In this document: positions 32,815 through 40,307 of the stretch, in pieces
How the letters are laid out: the number at the start of each line of letters is the position of its first letter
How positions within the stretch are numbered: the first letter of the stretch is position 1
IMG/VR virus record: IMGVR_UViG_3300028024_000169
Location: 1 to 40,616 of that record
Source: a virus
Strand: one strand, 5' to 3'
Length of the DNA: 40,616 nt
Translations under genes and position numbers: made by a program
Notes under the pieces: model-generated
The model's database searches: none
Told to the model about the DNA's origin: nothing
The model's input: only the letters and a program-made list of their open reading frames with translations

Positions 32815-32985
32815 GATTGGCACTCCTAGAACTGGTAGGAGCCTGCCTCTCATCGCCAAATGAGGTGGGCAGGCACTTGACGAGGTTGGCGAACCGGCGT
32901 TCTAGGAAACCGGCATGCGCGCGAGCGCATCCCCATCAAGGCCCACCCATAAACTGGGTACGCGATGATACTACGGACGAAAAAA
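32815..32985 (-). promoter_or_regulatory. Structured 5' leader with SD-sequestering stem
   Basis: On the minus strand TCCTAGAAC (32907-32899) can pair with GTTCTAGGA (32832-32824), which contains most of the AGGAG used at 32814. Inside lie hairpins GGTT/AACC (32895-32884) and GCCTGCC-CTCAT/ATGAG-GGCAGGC (32874-32841). Upstream are ATGCGC/GCGCAT (32915-32930) and ACCCA/TGGGT (32945-32959). A three-way junction with a closed SD is a switch-like layout. Confidence 0.5.
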
Positions 32986-33002
32986 TACCGCCTAGAGGCG
33001 GT
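32980..33002 (-). terminator. Intrinsic terminator after the MerR-like gene
   Basis: Stem ACCGCC / GGCGGT with TCTA loop, then ATTTTTT on the minus strand. It ends the 33444-33109 transcript. Confidence 0.7.
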
Positions 33003-33036
33003 TCGTCCGCCTAGAAACATCAGGTCGCCAAACCCG

Positions 33037-33056
33037 ATCGCTGTTGTCTCAGCGAT
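33037..33056. repeat. 7-bp inverted repeat ATCGCTG/CAGCGAT
   Basis: Perfect arms with a six-base loop between the MerR-like gene stop and the terminator. Operator, or part of the gene's 3' end structure. Confidence 0.3.
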
Positions 33057-33108
33057 ATGTAAAGGTTAGTTATCCAGCATGAGTTCGTCAAGTGCGAATT
33101 TGTAAACG

Positions 33109-33444
33109 CTATTTCTTTTCCGACAGGCGCTCGCGTTCGCGGGCCTCCTCCACGCTCCTTCTCAAAAAATCTCGCAACGACTCCTTCTGCTCACCCGGCA
33201 CCTTAACCGCAACGTCAGATCGTCGGGAGCGTGGCTGCGCTGGCGGAAGTGGAATCGGCTTAACCAGTTTGGCATCAAGAAATGCCTCCAGCGACTCAAG
33301 ATCATAGACGTGCGTCTTGTGGCCAAGCCTGTAGCGCTTGATGATCTCACCTTGCCTATCAATTCTACTTATCGTCGCGTACGGCACGCCAAGGAATTCG
33401 GCGGACTCCTTTGCGCTGATGCGCTTCTTACCAACCGTACTCAT
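33109..33444 (-). CDS. MerR/AlpA-type DNA-binding protein
   Basis: A 111-residue protein with an N-terminal winged helix (KRISAKESAEFLGVPYATISRI, then GHKTHVYDLESLEAFLDAK) and a charged tail. ATG 33444 has GGAGG six bases before it, while an earlier ATG lies on the SD. Excisionases and AlpA regulators look like this. Divergent from the two-domain Xis gene; the shared 45-65 base region holds GACAAT/ATTGTC arms. Confidence 0.7.
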   Translation of the reverse strand: MSTVGKKRISAKESAEFLGVPYATISRIDRQGEIIKRYRLGHKTHVYDLESLEAFLDAKLVKPIPLPPAQPRSRRSDVAVKVPGEQKESLRDFLRRSVEEARERERLSEKK

Positions 33445-33460
33445 CGTCATCCTCCGTTCG

Positions 33461-33494
33461 GACAATACGGATGTTGTAGCATGCCCAAATTGTC
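33461..33494. promoter_or_regulatory. Divergent control region between MerR-like and Xis-like genes
   Basis: Inverted arms GACAAT (33461-33466) and ATTGTC (33489-33494) in the short gap between divergent starts; probable operator. Confidence 0.4.
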
Positions 33495-33509
33495 ACGTAG
33501 GAGGCTAGG

Positions 33510-34058
33510 ATGGCCGACAACAAGGTTGACCGTTGGCTACCGCTTGAGGAGGCGGCAGCGGTAATGAACCGCAGTCTGAGAATAATCAAAAGCCAGATGC
33601 GCAACGGCCGGATCCGGCGCGATCACCACTTCCGGAAAGTTGGTGATGCCCAGTTTGAACTGAACATCACCAAGTATTTGGAATGGCTAGACGAGCAGAA
33701 GGAGCGCCGGAAACTTCCGTTCATCGAACGCGTGCGCCTCGGCATTGAAGAAGGAAACCAGAAACTTATGGACGCGGTGGACGAAACGCGCACTAAGGCT
33801 CCGCGTGAACGAGAGCTTTCTGTGCCAGTTCTACCAGAATCGGCAAAGCGCCGCCCCAAACTGATTCCTATCGCGGTCTGGGCAGAGGAAACTTTCGGCG
33901 ATTACGCTCCGCCGGTGCGCACGATTCGAAGCTGGATTAGGGCGGGGAAAATTTATCCCATGCCAGTAAAGATCGGACGCTCTTACTATGTGAAGCCCGA
34001 TGCCGAATATGTCGACCCACTCGTGCAGAGATTTCGGCGGTCGATAGGAAGGTACTGA
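33510..34058 (+). CDS. Two-domain excisionase-like protein
   Basis: A 182-residue protein. Residues about 8-60 are an HTH/wing (PLEEAAAVMNRSLRIIKSQM) and residues 120-170 are a lambda Xis-like domain: PPVRTIRSWIRAGKIYPMPV then KIGRSYYVKPDAEYVDP, with the RAGKIYPxPVKxGRSYYV core. The two are joined by a helical linker. Such fusion is unusual for Xis (72 residues in lambda). SD AGGAGG is strong. A smaller Xis with the same core is at 35414-35611. Confidence 0.7.
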   Translation: MADNKVDRWLPLEEAAAVMNRSLRIIKSQMRNGRIRRDHHFRKVGDAQFELNITKYLEWLDEQKERRKLPFIERVRLGIEEGNQKLMDAVDETRTKAPRERELSVPVLPESAKRRPKLIPIAVWAEETFGDYAPPVRTIRSWIRAGKIYPMPVKIGRSYYVKPDAEYVDPLVQRFRRSIGRY

Positions 34059-34064
34059 CTGACC

Positions 34065-34913
34065 TCAGCTGAATTGAGCGACGACGGCCGCATCGCGCTC
34101 CAGTTCCCCAGCGACGCCAAGAGCCCATGCACGCCATTTTGCGTATACGTCCGCAGACACTCGTCCTTCAGTAACCTGGCCGGCCATCGCAACCGCGTAG
34201 ATCCTGATCATTTGGCTGGTGTGCCACTGTTGAGCACACGCGATCAATGCATCGCGCCGCTTCCGGTCTTCCGCGAGCCGCTGGTCGGCAACTTTTCGCT
34301 CAGCGCGCGCGCGCTCGACCGCCAGCTCAGTCCTGTTTACCTTTTCTACCGCGGCAACTATGCCGGCGTGGCGTCGTTCAATTTCCGCAAGGATTTCCGG
34401 AAGACTCTCAGCTAGATCAATACCCGCTTTCTCCTTGAACACCGGCTTACTGGTCGAATGCTCATTGACAAGCACTTCCAGCCAGCCAGTACCGACAAGC
34501 CCATGAGTGTAAACAGACGCTCGATCTTCTTTCGAGACGAGATCGGTGTCGGCACGGAAGCACGGCTCAATAACGCGTAATGCTGACTCTGCGCCGTCTT
34601 TTCGCAGGGCAATGTGGGTGCAGTGACGCCCCATGGCAACATCGAACCCGGCGCCCTCCACACAGCGGCAAATCTCGTTCGCTATCTGCAAACCTCGTTC
34701 ATACGTAGCTCGGGTACATCTGATTGCCTTCGCCGCGTCAGCTCGGCGCTCCCCGGATCCGGCCTCTGCCGGAAAGAACTCTTCCCACGCGGGATAGCCC
34801 GAAATTTTGCCGCTAAGTAAGCCATCAAATCGTAACTTCATCTTCCAGACGACGCCGTTCCACGCCGACTCGTCTCGACCGGAAGCGTCTGTTCTTAAGA
34901 CCCTGCGCCTCAT
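34065..34913 (-). CDS. Hypothetical protein in the position of an integrase
   Basis: A 282-residue protein with start ATG preceded by GGAGGAAAG. LRFDGLLSGKISGYPAWEEFFPAE near 28-51 looks like a family motif, and a charged coiled-coil lies at about 180-225. I find none of the Arg-His-Arg-Tyr residues of tyrosine recombinases. It overlaps the DUF4224-like stop by four bases where integrases usually begin. Function unknown. Confidence 0.6.
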   Translation of the reverse strand: MRRRVLRTDASGRDESAWNGVVWKMKLRFDGLLSGKISGYPAWEEFFPAEAGSGERRADAAKAIRCTRATYERGLQIANEICRCVEGAGFDVAMGRHCTHIALRKDGAESALRVIEPCFRADTDLVSKEDRASVYTHGLVGTGWLEVLVNEHSTSKPVFKEKAGIDLAESLPEILAEIERRHAGIVAAVEKVNRTELAVERARAERKVADQRLAEDRKRRDALIACAQQWHTSQMIRIYAVAMAGQVTEGRVSADVYAKWRAWALGVAGELERDAAVVAQFS

Positions 34914-35170
34914 CTTTCCTCCAATCTGCGGAGCCTTTCTGACCGGAGCAATGGTCGTTCAACCTCTGATGGTGTTGTAGCTTTTGGAGCAAGCCCTAAG
35001 CGTTTCGCCAGTAGCGCTTCGAAGACCTCTTGAGTCAGCACGATCGATCCGTCCGCACGACAGACGACCTTGATGCGGAAGTTCTCTTCGAACCATTTCG
35101 CCTGCAGCGAGTATCGCTTCGCGCCAGTGATCGACAGAAGATCCTCGGGGGAGAGAAGCTTGTATGTCAT
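34910..35170 (-). CDS. DUF4224-like protein (integrase-associated)
   Basis: An 86-residue protein. LSPEDLLSITGAKRYSLQAKWFEENFRIKVV, then a VLTQEVFEALLA helix, matches the DUF4224 pattern usually found just before phage integrases. The charged tail is short. It probably assists recombination or its control. Confidence 0.65.
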   Translation of the reverse strand: MTYKLLSPEDLLSITGAKRYSLQAKWFEENFRIKVVCRADGSIVLTQEVFEALLAKRLGLAPKATTPSEVERPLLRSERLRRLEER

Positions 35171-35183
35171 CGCTTGAGTTGCC

Positions 35184-35396
35184 CTAGACCGGTTGCAAAG
35201 CGCGGTCTATCTGCTCGATCGGAATCATGCCGCATCGGTTGAGCCGGAATATTCCGGCCTTCAACATGTTATGCACGGTACGCGCGCTAACGCCCAGCAT
35301 CTCGGCGGCCTGTTTCTGGTTAACCTGAGAGGGACGCGGGTGGCGCTCCGCGTAGAGCTGGACCGCGCGAATCGCTACTCGGAGGTCGTCATCCAT
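35184..35396 (-). CDS. Small HTH protein
   Basis: A 70-residue protein with NQKQAAEMLGVSARTVHNMLKAGIF, a typical HTH. Probably an excisionase-type or transcription regulator in the xis operon. It starts at the ATG after the Xis gene. Confidence 0.65.
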   Translation of the reverse strand: MDDDLRVAIRAVQLYAERHPRPSQVNQKQAAEMLGVSARTVHNMLKAGIFRLNRCGMIPIEQIDRALQPV

Positions 35397-35413
35397 TCAA
35401 TCGCGTCCTTTGG

Positions 35414-35611
35414 TTAGCCTGGAATCCGATCCACGAGCCGCGGCCGGATCGTCGAATCTGCAAATGTGGCGTTGTCTTCGACGTAGCACGACCGCCCAAC
35501 CTTCACTGGCGGCGGATAGATCTTGCCGGCCTTGATCCACAGCCGCGCCGTGCGAATTTTGGGCGGCGGGTCGAATTCCTTTTCTAGCCACTTATCAAGT
35601 CGGATTTTCAT
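35414..35611 (-). CDS. Excisionase, lambda Xis-like
   Basis: A 65-residue protein with RLDKWLEKEFDPPPKIRTARL, then WIKAGKIYPPPVKVGRSCYV. The same pattern is in lambda Xis (WVRECRIFPPPVKDGREYLF). It bends att DNA to favour excision. First gene of the minus operon 35611-34065. No Int is seen nearby. Confidence 0.8.
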   Translation of the reverse strand: MKIRLDKWLEKEFDPPPKIRTARLWIKAGKIYPPPVKVGRSCYVEDNATFADSTIRPRLVDRIPG

Positions 35612-35713
35612 CAGCGCAGTTGCTCCGAGAAACGTTCACGAACGCCGATGATAGCGCGCGCTTGCGGCCAGCACCCCACAGCGGCAAAATGCGGCCTTCA
35701 ACGGGGGACCACA

Positions 35714-35992
35714 ATGAAAACAATTCTCGCTTTGGCAGCACTGACCACGCTCGCCGCATGCACGACCATTTCCGAAGTCACGCCGGCCGGCGACGGGCAT
35801 TACACCGTCACGACCCAAGTCCGCGGCGGCATGACACCATGGGGCGAGGTGAAAGCGTCAAGCCTGAAGCGTGCCGACGAGTACTGCACTCACCAAGGCA
35901 AGCAGATGCATCAGGTCGACATGCAGACGCATGGGGTCCGCGGATGGACTCCGCAGGAGGCTGAACTGACGTTCTCGTGCACCTCCGGGTAA
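35714..35992 (+). CDS. Lipoprotein, left copy of a duplicated pair
   Basis: A 92-residue lipoprotein (signal, lipobox LAAC) followed by TTISEVTPAGDGHYTVTTQV and a body identical in most residues to the protein at 39628-39906. Two Cys (DEYCTH and TFSCTSG) may form a disulphide. SD GGGGAC is weak. Differences lie in the signal peptide and at silent sites. Function unknown; DUF-like small Burkholderia lipoprotein. Confidence 0.75.
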   Translation: MKTILALAALTTLAACTTISEVTPAGDGHYTVTTQVRGGMTPWGEVKASSLKRADEYCTHQGKQMHQVDMQTHGVRGWTPQEAELTFSCTSG

Positions 35993-36081
35993 CATGTCGC
36001 ATAGCGCTTACGGAGTGGGCCGACCGCACTCGCCATCTCGCGGTCTGTTCTTTTGGCATTGGTACGCAAGGAATCGTAGTT

Positions 36082-36750
36082 TTGAATAACAAAGCAAAAA
36101 CAAAACAGCGTGAGCAAGCCGCGAAACTCTATACCCATTTGCTGGAAGAAATCCAAATTAGGCTCAGTAGCATCGAAGATGCGCTCAGTGGAAAGCTTCC
36201 CCTCTCACCCATGCTGACGCGGGAGTTTTGCTTTCTTCAAATCCGCATGATCTGCGAACTAGTCGCCTCCGGTTGCCTTGTCATGCACGGAGACATACCG
36301 GCGACGCGCGAAGGTAGGTTGCAAAAGGCTTGGAAAGCCGATGTCATCATGGCCGAACTGGGAAAAATACATACGAACTTTTACCCTCGTCCAGTGCGAC
36401 AGAAATTACTTACCGATCCGTCGGTGCCGGGTCCCCGGAAAATCCACCTCGAACCACTGAAGTCCGGATTTTTTTCGCGAGACGAGCTCATCCGACTCTA
36501 TGGAAAATGCGGCGACGTTTTGCATAAAGGAAATCTCAAGAGACTACTAAAACCCGGAGAAAATCTGCAATGGGACACCGCTGAGACGATTGAAATTATC
36601 TCCAAGCTTCGCGGATTATTAGACCAACATCAAATTCTGTCACTTGACTGTGAAACACTATACGTGTGCGGCTACGACCCCGCCACAAAGAAAGTGTTCG
36701 TCTCGATCGCGGGAGTCGTCGTCCAAGCAGACTCGCGTGAACATCCGTAA
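36082..36750 (+). CDS. Unknown island protein
   Basis: A 222-residue protein of unknown family; sequence is more A/T-rich than the phage genes. TTG 36082 with AAGGA upstream is the likely start; the frame is open to 35977. Conserved-looking parts are MICELVASGCLVMHGDIPATR and GRLQKAWKADVIMAELGKIH, then RDELIRLYGKCGDVLHKGNL. The C-terminal 60 residues contain a beta hairpin (TLYVCGYDPATKKVFV). Stand-alone, no signal peptide. Confidence 0.55.
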   Translation: MNNKAKTKQREQAAKLYTHLLEEIQIRLSSIEDALSGKLPLSPMLTREFCFLQIRMICELVASGCLVMHGDIPATREGRLQKAWKADVIMAELGKIHTNFYPRPVRQKLLTDPSVPGPRKIHLEPLKSGFFSRDELIRLYGKCGDVLHKGNLKRLLKPGENLQWDTAETIEIISKLRGLLDQHQILSLDCETLYVCGYDPATKKVFVSIAGVVVQADSREHP

Positions 36751-36891
36751 AAATCCGCAGAATATATCTCGAACACAGATAATGAGCCGACATCAACCGG
36801 CTTGAAATCAGCGTCAACGTGGGGGGCGACCGGCGACCATTACCGTAATTTCGACTACCGTCGCGCCGGATAGGACACTGGCTTGGCAACG

Positions 36892-37188
36892 ATGGCTCGC
36901 ACTGGCGAATGGCTGCGCACCGATCACCTGGTTGAATCAGGACGCATCTGGTGCAACGCAAACGGCGCACGCTTAGATTGGCAAGACCGCGTCTCGCTCG
37001 GACAGATAGCGGCCGACCTAGCGCCGCAGGTTAGGGCGGCGTTTGGGCTGACGAGGGAGCGTTCGTTGGTGCCACTATGTCGCGACGGTTGGATGCTCGG
37101 CTATGAGTCGCCAGTGGTTTGCGGTATCTACGATGTATGCGCGACTCGTTTGATGGTTGACTCCGGCTCATGGTTCCGCGTAAAATAA
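36892..37188 (+). CDS. Possible hypothetical protein
   Basis: A 98-residue protein with RTGEWLRTDHLVESGRIWCN, then AADLAPQVRAAFGLTRERS. No SD is evident and no family is recognised. Weakly supported. Confidence 0.35.
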   Translation: MARTGEWLRTDHLVESGRIWCNANGARLDWQDRVSLGQIAADLAPQVRAAFGLTRERSLVPLCRDGWMLGYESPVVCGIYDVCATRLMVDSGSWFRVK

Positions 37189-37266
37189 CAGGTTTTTCTC
37201 AAAACGCATCTTGTCGTAAGATCCGAATCCTTCCGATCACGAACGCTGAAGGCGACAAGAGTGTTG

Positions 37267-37299
37267 TTAGACTGCGCCGCGGACGCAGTCTAAATTTTT
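37267..37299 (+). terminator. Strong intrinsic terminator
   Basis: TTAGACTGCG / CGCAGTCTAA, a perfect 10-bp stem with a 7-base loop, then ATTTTT. It isolates the TPR-like/HEPN cassette from upstream transcription. Confidence 0.8.
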
Positions 37300-37375
37300 C
37301 CGTACAACTACCGATAACTTAGAGTGTGCGCTTGGCCACAATGTCAGGAACACAAAGCCATGGTACGCTCGTGCC

Positions 37376-37459
37376 ATGAACGGGTGGTTGTACGAAGAAG
37401 GTAAAAAATACCTAGGCGGCAATGGCCGCGCTAAGACACGAAGGCAACATGCAAGCTAA
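37376..37459 (+). CDS. Possible 27-residue leader peptide
   Basis: Starts MNGWLYEEGKKYLGG; stop TAA at 37457-37459 overlaps the next gene's start (37449). No clear SD. Could be a translational leader of the two-gene cassette. Confidence 0.25.
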   Translation: MNGWLYEEGKKYLGGNGRAKTRRQHAS

Positions 37460-38222
37460 GCCACGGGAAAAGACCGTTGGAATTATTCAGCGCATCAACG
37501 ACCTGCAGCTGTCATCCCCCTACTTCACTGACGTTTCGAGCTTGAGCGCCGAGAGCCGCGAGTGGCGAGTCTTGAGGAGGGAAGTGGACGACGTGTTTAA
37601 GGTCGATGCTCGCTCAGGCTGGGAACTGACTGGCATATTGCAGTCGCTGTGTTGCGACCGCGAGGGCATGGAAAGTGCTTTCCAAAAGAGTTTAGCCCTT
37701 GGCATTTCAGAAAGTAACCATTTGAACCTAATGGTTAACCGCTTGAATCTCGGATTGTTTAGTGAGTCTCAGCAGGTGTACAGTCAAGTAGGCTCGCCAG
37801 AAGGCGGGAATTTTACGATGATGATCCGAGACGGCTATGTTGCCGGGGCAATCTTCCAAGCGGCTCAGTTTGCCGGGAGGGCGCGCGAAATGGGCATCGA
37901 ATGGGATGGCAGCGAAGAAATGGCTGAAGAATTCCGGCGGGCAGTTGCGCTGTTACAGCAGGCAGGCATTGACGACGCGATGATTGCACGTCATTTGGAC
38001 GTGGCCGGGAACATTCTCGTTCGTCACAAGATCCGCCCGCGCATCGAGCCGATGGTCACCTCTTTACCAGGCGTCTTCGAGGGAGTGACTTATCTGTTTA
38101 GCGTGCCAGTTAGTGCGCGCGAAGCATTTGAGATGAACATGGAATTGTCAGAAGCCGAGGATCAAGCCGGCATCGAGCCGACACCCGGTTTCGAGGTCGT
38201 TTTCGAGGCAGCGGCGGCATGA
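37449..38222 (+). CDS. TPR-like partner protein of the HEPN gene
   Basis: A 257-residue soluble protein. Residues about 60-140 are helix-turn-helix repeats with TPR character (WELTGILQSLCCDREGMESA, then SNHLNLMVNRLNLGLFSESQ). The C-terminal region (YLFSVPVSAREAFEMNMELS) is different. No nucleotidyltransferase motif (GSRxxG..D) is present, so it is not an MntA-type antitoxin. Start ATG 37449 has GAAGG five bases before. It overlaps the HEPN start by ATGA. Confidence 0.6.
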   Translation: MQAKPREKTVGIIQRINDLQLSSPYFTDVSSLSAESREWRVLRREVDDVFKVDARSGWELTGILQSLCCDREGMESAFQKSLALGISESNHLNLMVNRLNLGLFSESQQVYSQVGSPEGGNFTMMIRDGYVAGAIFQAAQFAGRAREMGIEWDGSEEMAEEFRRAVALLQQAGIDDAMIARHLDVAGNILVRHKIRPRIEPMVTSLPGVFEGVTYLFSVPVSAREAFEMNMELSEAEDQAGIEPTPGFEVVFEAAAA

Positions 38223-38602
38223 GTTCCACTCCGGAAGAATTGATGGTTTGCGCGGAAGCGTTGCTACCCAGCGCCAGCGATGAGACACAATATCGGTCAG
38301 TTTGCAGCCGTGCATACTACGCAGCATTCAATGCCGCGAATGCCTTCCATAATAATTTATCGACGCCGGGTACCGTCGGGAATGCCAGTGGCCGTCATCA
38401 GCAGCTCATATCGCAGTTGCTGAATCCTCAGATAAGTCAAAAAAACAAGCGGTATCTGGTATCTCGTGCCTTAGGAAAAAGTTTGATGCCTCTCATTTTG
38501 GCTCGCGTGAGGGCAGACTACGAGATCCAACTTGACGTGGATCAGGCATTGGCGACCAAGACCACTGCCGGCGCCCGTGTTGTGGTCGACGCAGCGAAGT
38601 AA
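38219..38602 (+). CDS. HEPN-domain protein
   Basis: A 127-residue helical protein of the HEPN superfamily. YRSVCSRAYYAAFNAANAF at 27-45 is the hallmark RAYYAAF helix and SGRHQQLISQLL and RVRADYEIQ fit the later helices. HEPN proteins are often RNases or toxins; the canonical RxxxxH catalytic motif is not evident, so catalysis is uncertain. It is coupled to the TPR-like gene by ATGA, a typical toxin-antitoxin arrangement. Confidence 0.72.
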   Translation: MSSTPEELMVCAEALLPSASDETQYRSVCSRAYYAAFNAANAFHNNLSTPGTVGNASGRHQQLISQLLNPQISQKNKRYLVSRALGKSLMPLILARVRADYEIQLDVDQALATKTTAGARVVVDAAK

Positions 38603-38950
38603 ACAAATTTTAGCCAGTGCGGCCGCAAGCAATCAGCGAGAAGATGCATCTCTGCAATATCAGAAATCGCACCCGTATTTCCTCAGGAGATGGTTTTTAG
38701 GGGCACTAGTGGGGGCATAGAAAATCAAAATCCGCCAGCAATGCCCTACCAGACATGGAGTATGAGTTCTGTCAGGGGACCAACTAGCTTCCCAGCAACA
38801 TCCAAGTTCGCCTAGAAAAGCCCCGTATGCCTTGCGCTGCGGGGCTTTTTGCTGCCATCATTGCCTACGTTTGCCCAACGCAAGCCAGATTCGTTGGGGG
38901 TATCGGTGGGGATTTCGCCGAATATCCAGAGATTCAATACCCTCAATATC
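38603..38950. other. Gene-poor stretch after the HEPN gene
   Basis: No ORF I would support. It includes the terminator at 38816-38850. Reading frames here are short or shadows. Confidence 0.5.
38816..38850. terminator. Bidirectional intrinsic terminator
   Basis: AAAAGCCCCG / CGGGGCTTTT with a 14-base loop, T-rich on both strands. It closes the HEPN transcript. Confidence 0.75.
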
Positions 38951-39151
38951 ATGCCCAAACAAATCGCACATCTGAGCGAGCTTTAAGTCCGCAAGGCCAA
39001 GCCGGCCGAACAGCCGTGTCGCCTCGCCGATCACAAGGGACCCTATCTCCAAGTGATGCCCAACGGTTAGCGCTAATGGCGCATGAAGTGCCGCTTCGAC
39101 GGAAAAGAGAAACTCGCATCATTCGGCGTCTACCTGAAAGGGGCGCTCTAA
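38951..39151 (+). pseudogene. Integrase relic (P4-type N-terminal domain)
   Basis: Read in one frame from ATG 38951, the codons give KAKPAEQPCRLADHKGPYLQV, then W-R-M-K-C-R-F-D-G-K-E-K-L-A, the N-terminal arm domain of P4-family integrases ("...AKPAEKPYKLADGGGLYL"). In-frame stops occur at 38984-38986, 39068-39070 and 39074-39076, and it ends at 39151. The catalytic domain is absent. Remnant of an older island. Confidence 0.8.
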
Positions 39152-39627
39152 TGCCAATATCACGGACTGGCGTCGATCTGCCGTCCATGAATTCTTCCAC
39201 ACTCGAACTCTCCGGCAAATCTGCCGCGTGGGCATTGCCCAGGTCTTCTACACGCTCCTTCCGCTAGTAGTTCTATCTGTCCTTTACGCGATACTTTGGC
39301 ATCACGAATTACCGAGACTGATGGCGCGCCGGATGTGATGTTTGTCTCACTTGTCGATGCCACACGTGACTCCATCAAGTCGGCCATCCGAAGTCAAGTC
39401 GAAGCGCGTTGGCGTCTGGCTCGAAGATGAGGCATGTGTTGAAAGCAGTCGACTGTCGTTGAAGACGGCGAGAACCCGAACAGACTCGCCCGCGCCGCTT
39501 AAGGCGGCCAGAAGTGGGACCGGCTTGAGTCCGAAGGCAATTGTCTGAAAGCGTGAACGGCGTCATCCGAAAGGGCCTTGCAGTTCGGCGCAGGTGCCAG
39601 CAGAATTGCCGAAAATTCGGGGGCTCA
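39152..39627. other. Gene-poor stretch before the second lipoprotein
   Basis: No convincing gene. A few ORFs of 60-100 codons occur on both strands but lack SD and coherent sequence. Probably decayed island DNA. Confidence 0.45.
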
Positions 39628-39906
39628 ATGAGAACAAAAATAGCTGTGGCGGTACTGATCGTGCTCGCTGCGTGCACGACCATCTCGGAGGTCACACCCG
39701 CGGGTGATGGGCGCTACACCGTCACGACCCAAGTCCGCGGCGGCATGACGCCCTGGGGCGAAGTGAAAGCGTCAAGCCTGAAGCGTGCCGACGAGTACTG
39801 CACTCACCAAGGCAAGCAAATGCATCAGGTCGACATGCAGACGCACGGCGTCCGAGGATGGACGCCGCAGGAGGCGGAACTCACGTTCTCGTGCGCGTCT
39901 GGGTAA
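39628..39906 (+). CDS. Lipoprotein, right copy of the duplicated pair
   Basis: A 92-residue lipoprotein (lipobox LAAC) with the same length and nearly the same body as 35714-35992. The 5' region (MRTKIAVAVLIVLAAC) is different and the following GGGTAACAT / GTCGCATA sequence is shared with the left copy. Downstream a (+) zinc-ribbon gene follows, so this copy may be the original one. Confidence 0.75.
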   Translation: MRTKIAVAVLIVLAACTTISEVTPAGDGRYTVTTQVRGGMTPWGEVKASSLKRADEYCTHQGKQMHQVDMQTHGVRGWTPQEAELTFSCASG

Positions 39907-39935
39907 CATAGTCGCATACCGCCCACGGAGGCGAC

Positions 39936-40184
39936 ATGCACAATGCCCCCCTTTTCCACGTCTTGCTGGATCATCTAGACGCAATCGACGCCCCGCCGAT
40001 GGAGATCCAGCGATTCGTCGACCGCTGGCACCGTCTGCGATCGCACGAGGCGTTCCCCTGCCCCGTCTGCTTTCTCGCGGGCAAAGAACAGCCGCTTGCC
40101 GCATTGCCGACTCGGGGCAACGTCGAACCCGTGGCATGCGCTAGCTGCGGAAGCCAGTTCGACGTCCCTCTCGACGAATCATGA
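39936..40184 (+). CDS. Small zinc-ribbon protein
   Basis: An 82-residue protein with FPCPVCF and VACASCGSQFDVP, two CxxC pairs (about residues 42-45 and 69-72). SD GGAGG is good. Possibly a host gene; function unknown. Confidence 0.65.
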   Translation: MHNAPLFHVLLDHLDAIDAPPMEIQRFVDRWHRLRSHEAFPCPVCFLAGKEQPLAALPTRGNVEPVACASCGSQFDVPLDES

Positions 40185-40307
40185 AGGTGCGAACTTTTGA
40201 CGACGCACGCGCCTGCCAAGGCGAATCGTCCACTCACCACAAGCCGATGGATGCAATGCCGCGCTGGGCGGTGCGGGCCAAGCGGGCATCACCCCAGCCA
40301 CCATTCT

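Noticed and set aside
37449-38222. MNT nucleotidyltransferase antitoxin
   Set aside because: No GSxxxG...D motif in the HEPN partner.
38827-39267. 146-codon plus-strand frame after the HEPN gene
   Set aside because: It crosses a terminator and the integrase relic in another frame; no SD or domain.
39160-39387. 75-codon minus-strand frame in the gene-poor stretch
   Set aside because: No recognisable family or SD; in decayed island DNA.
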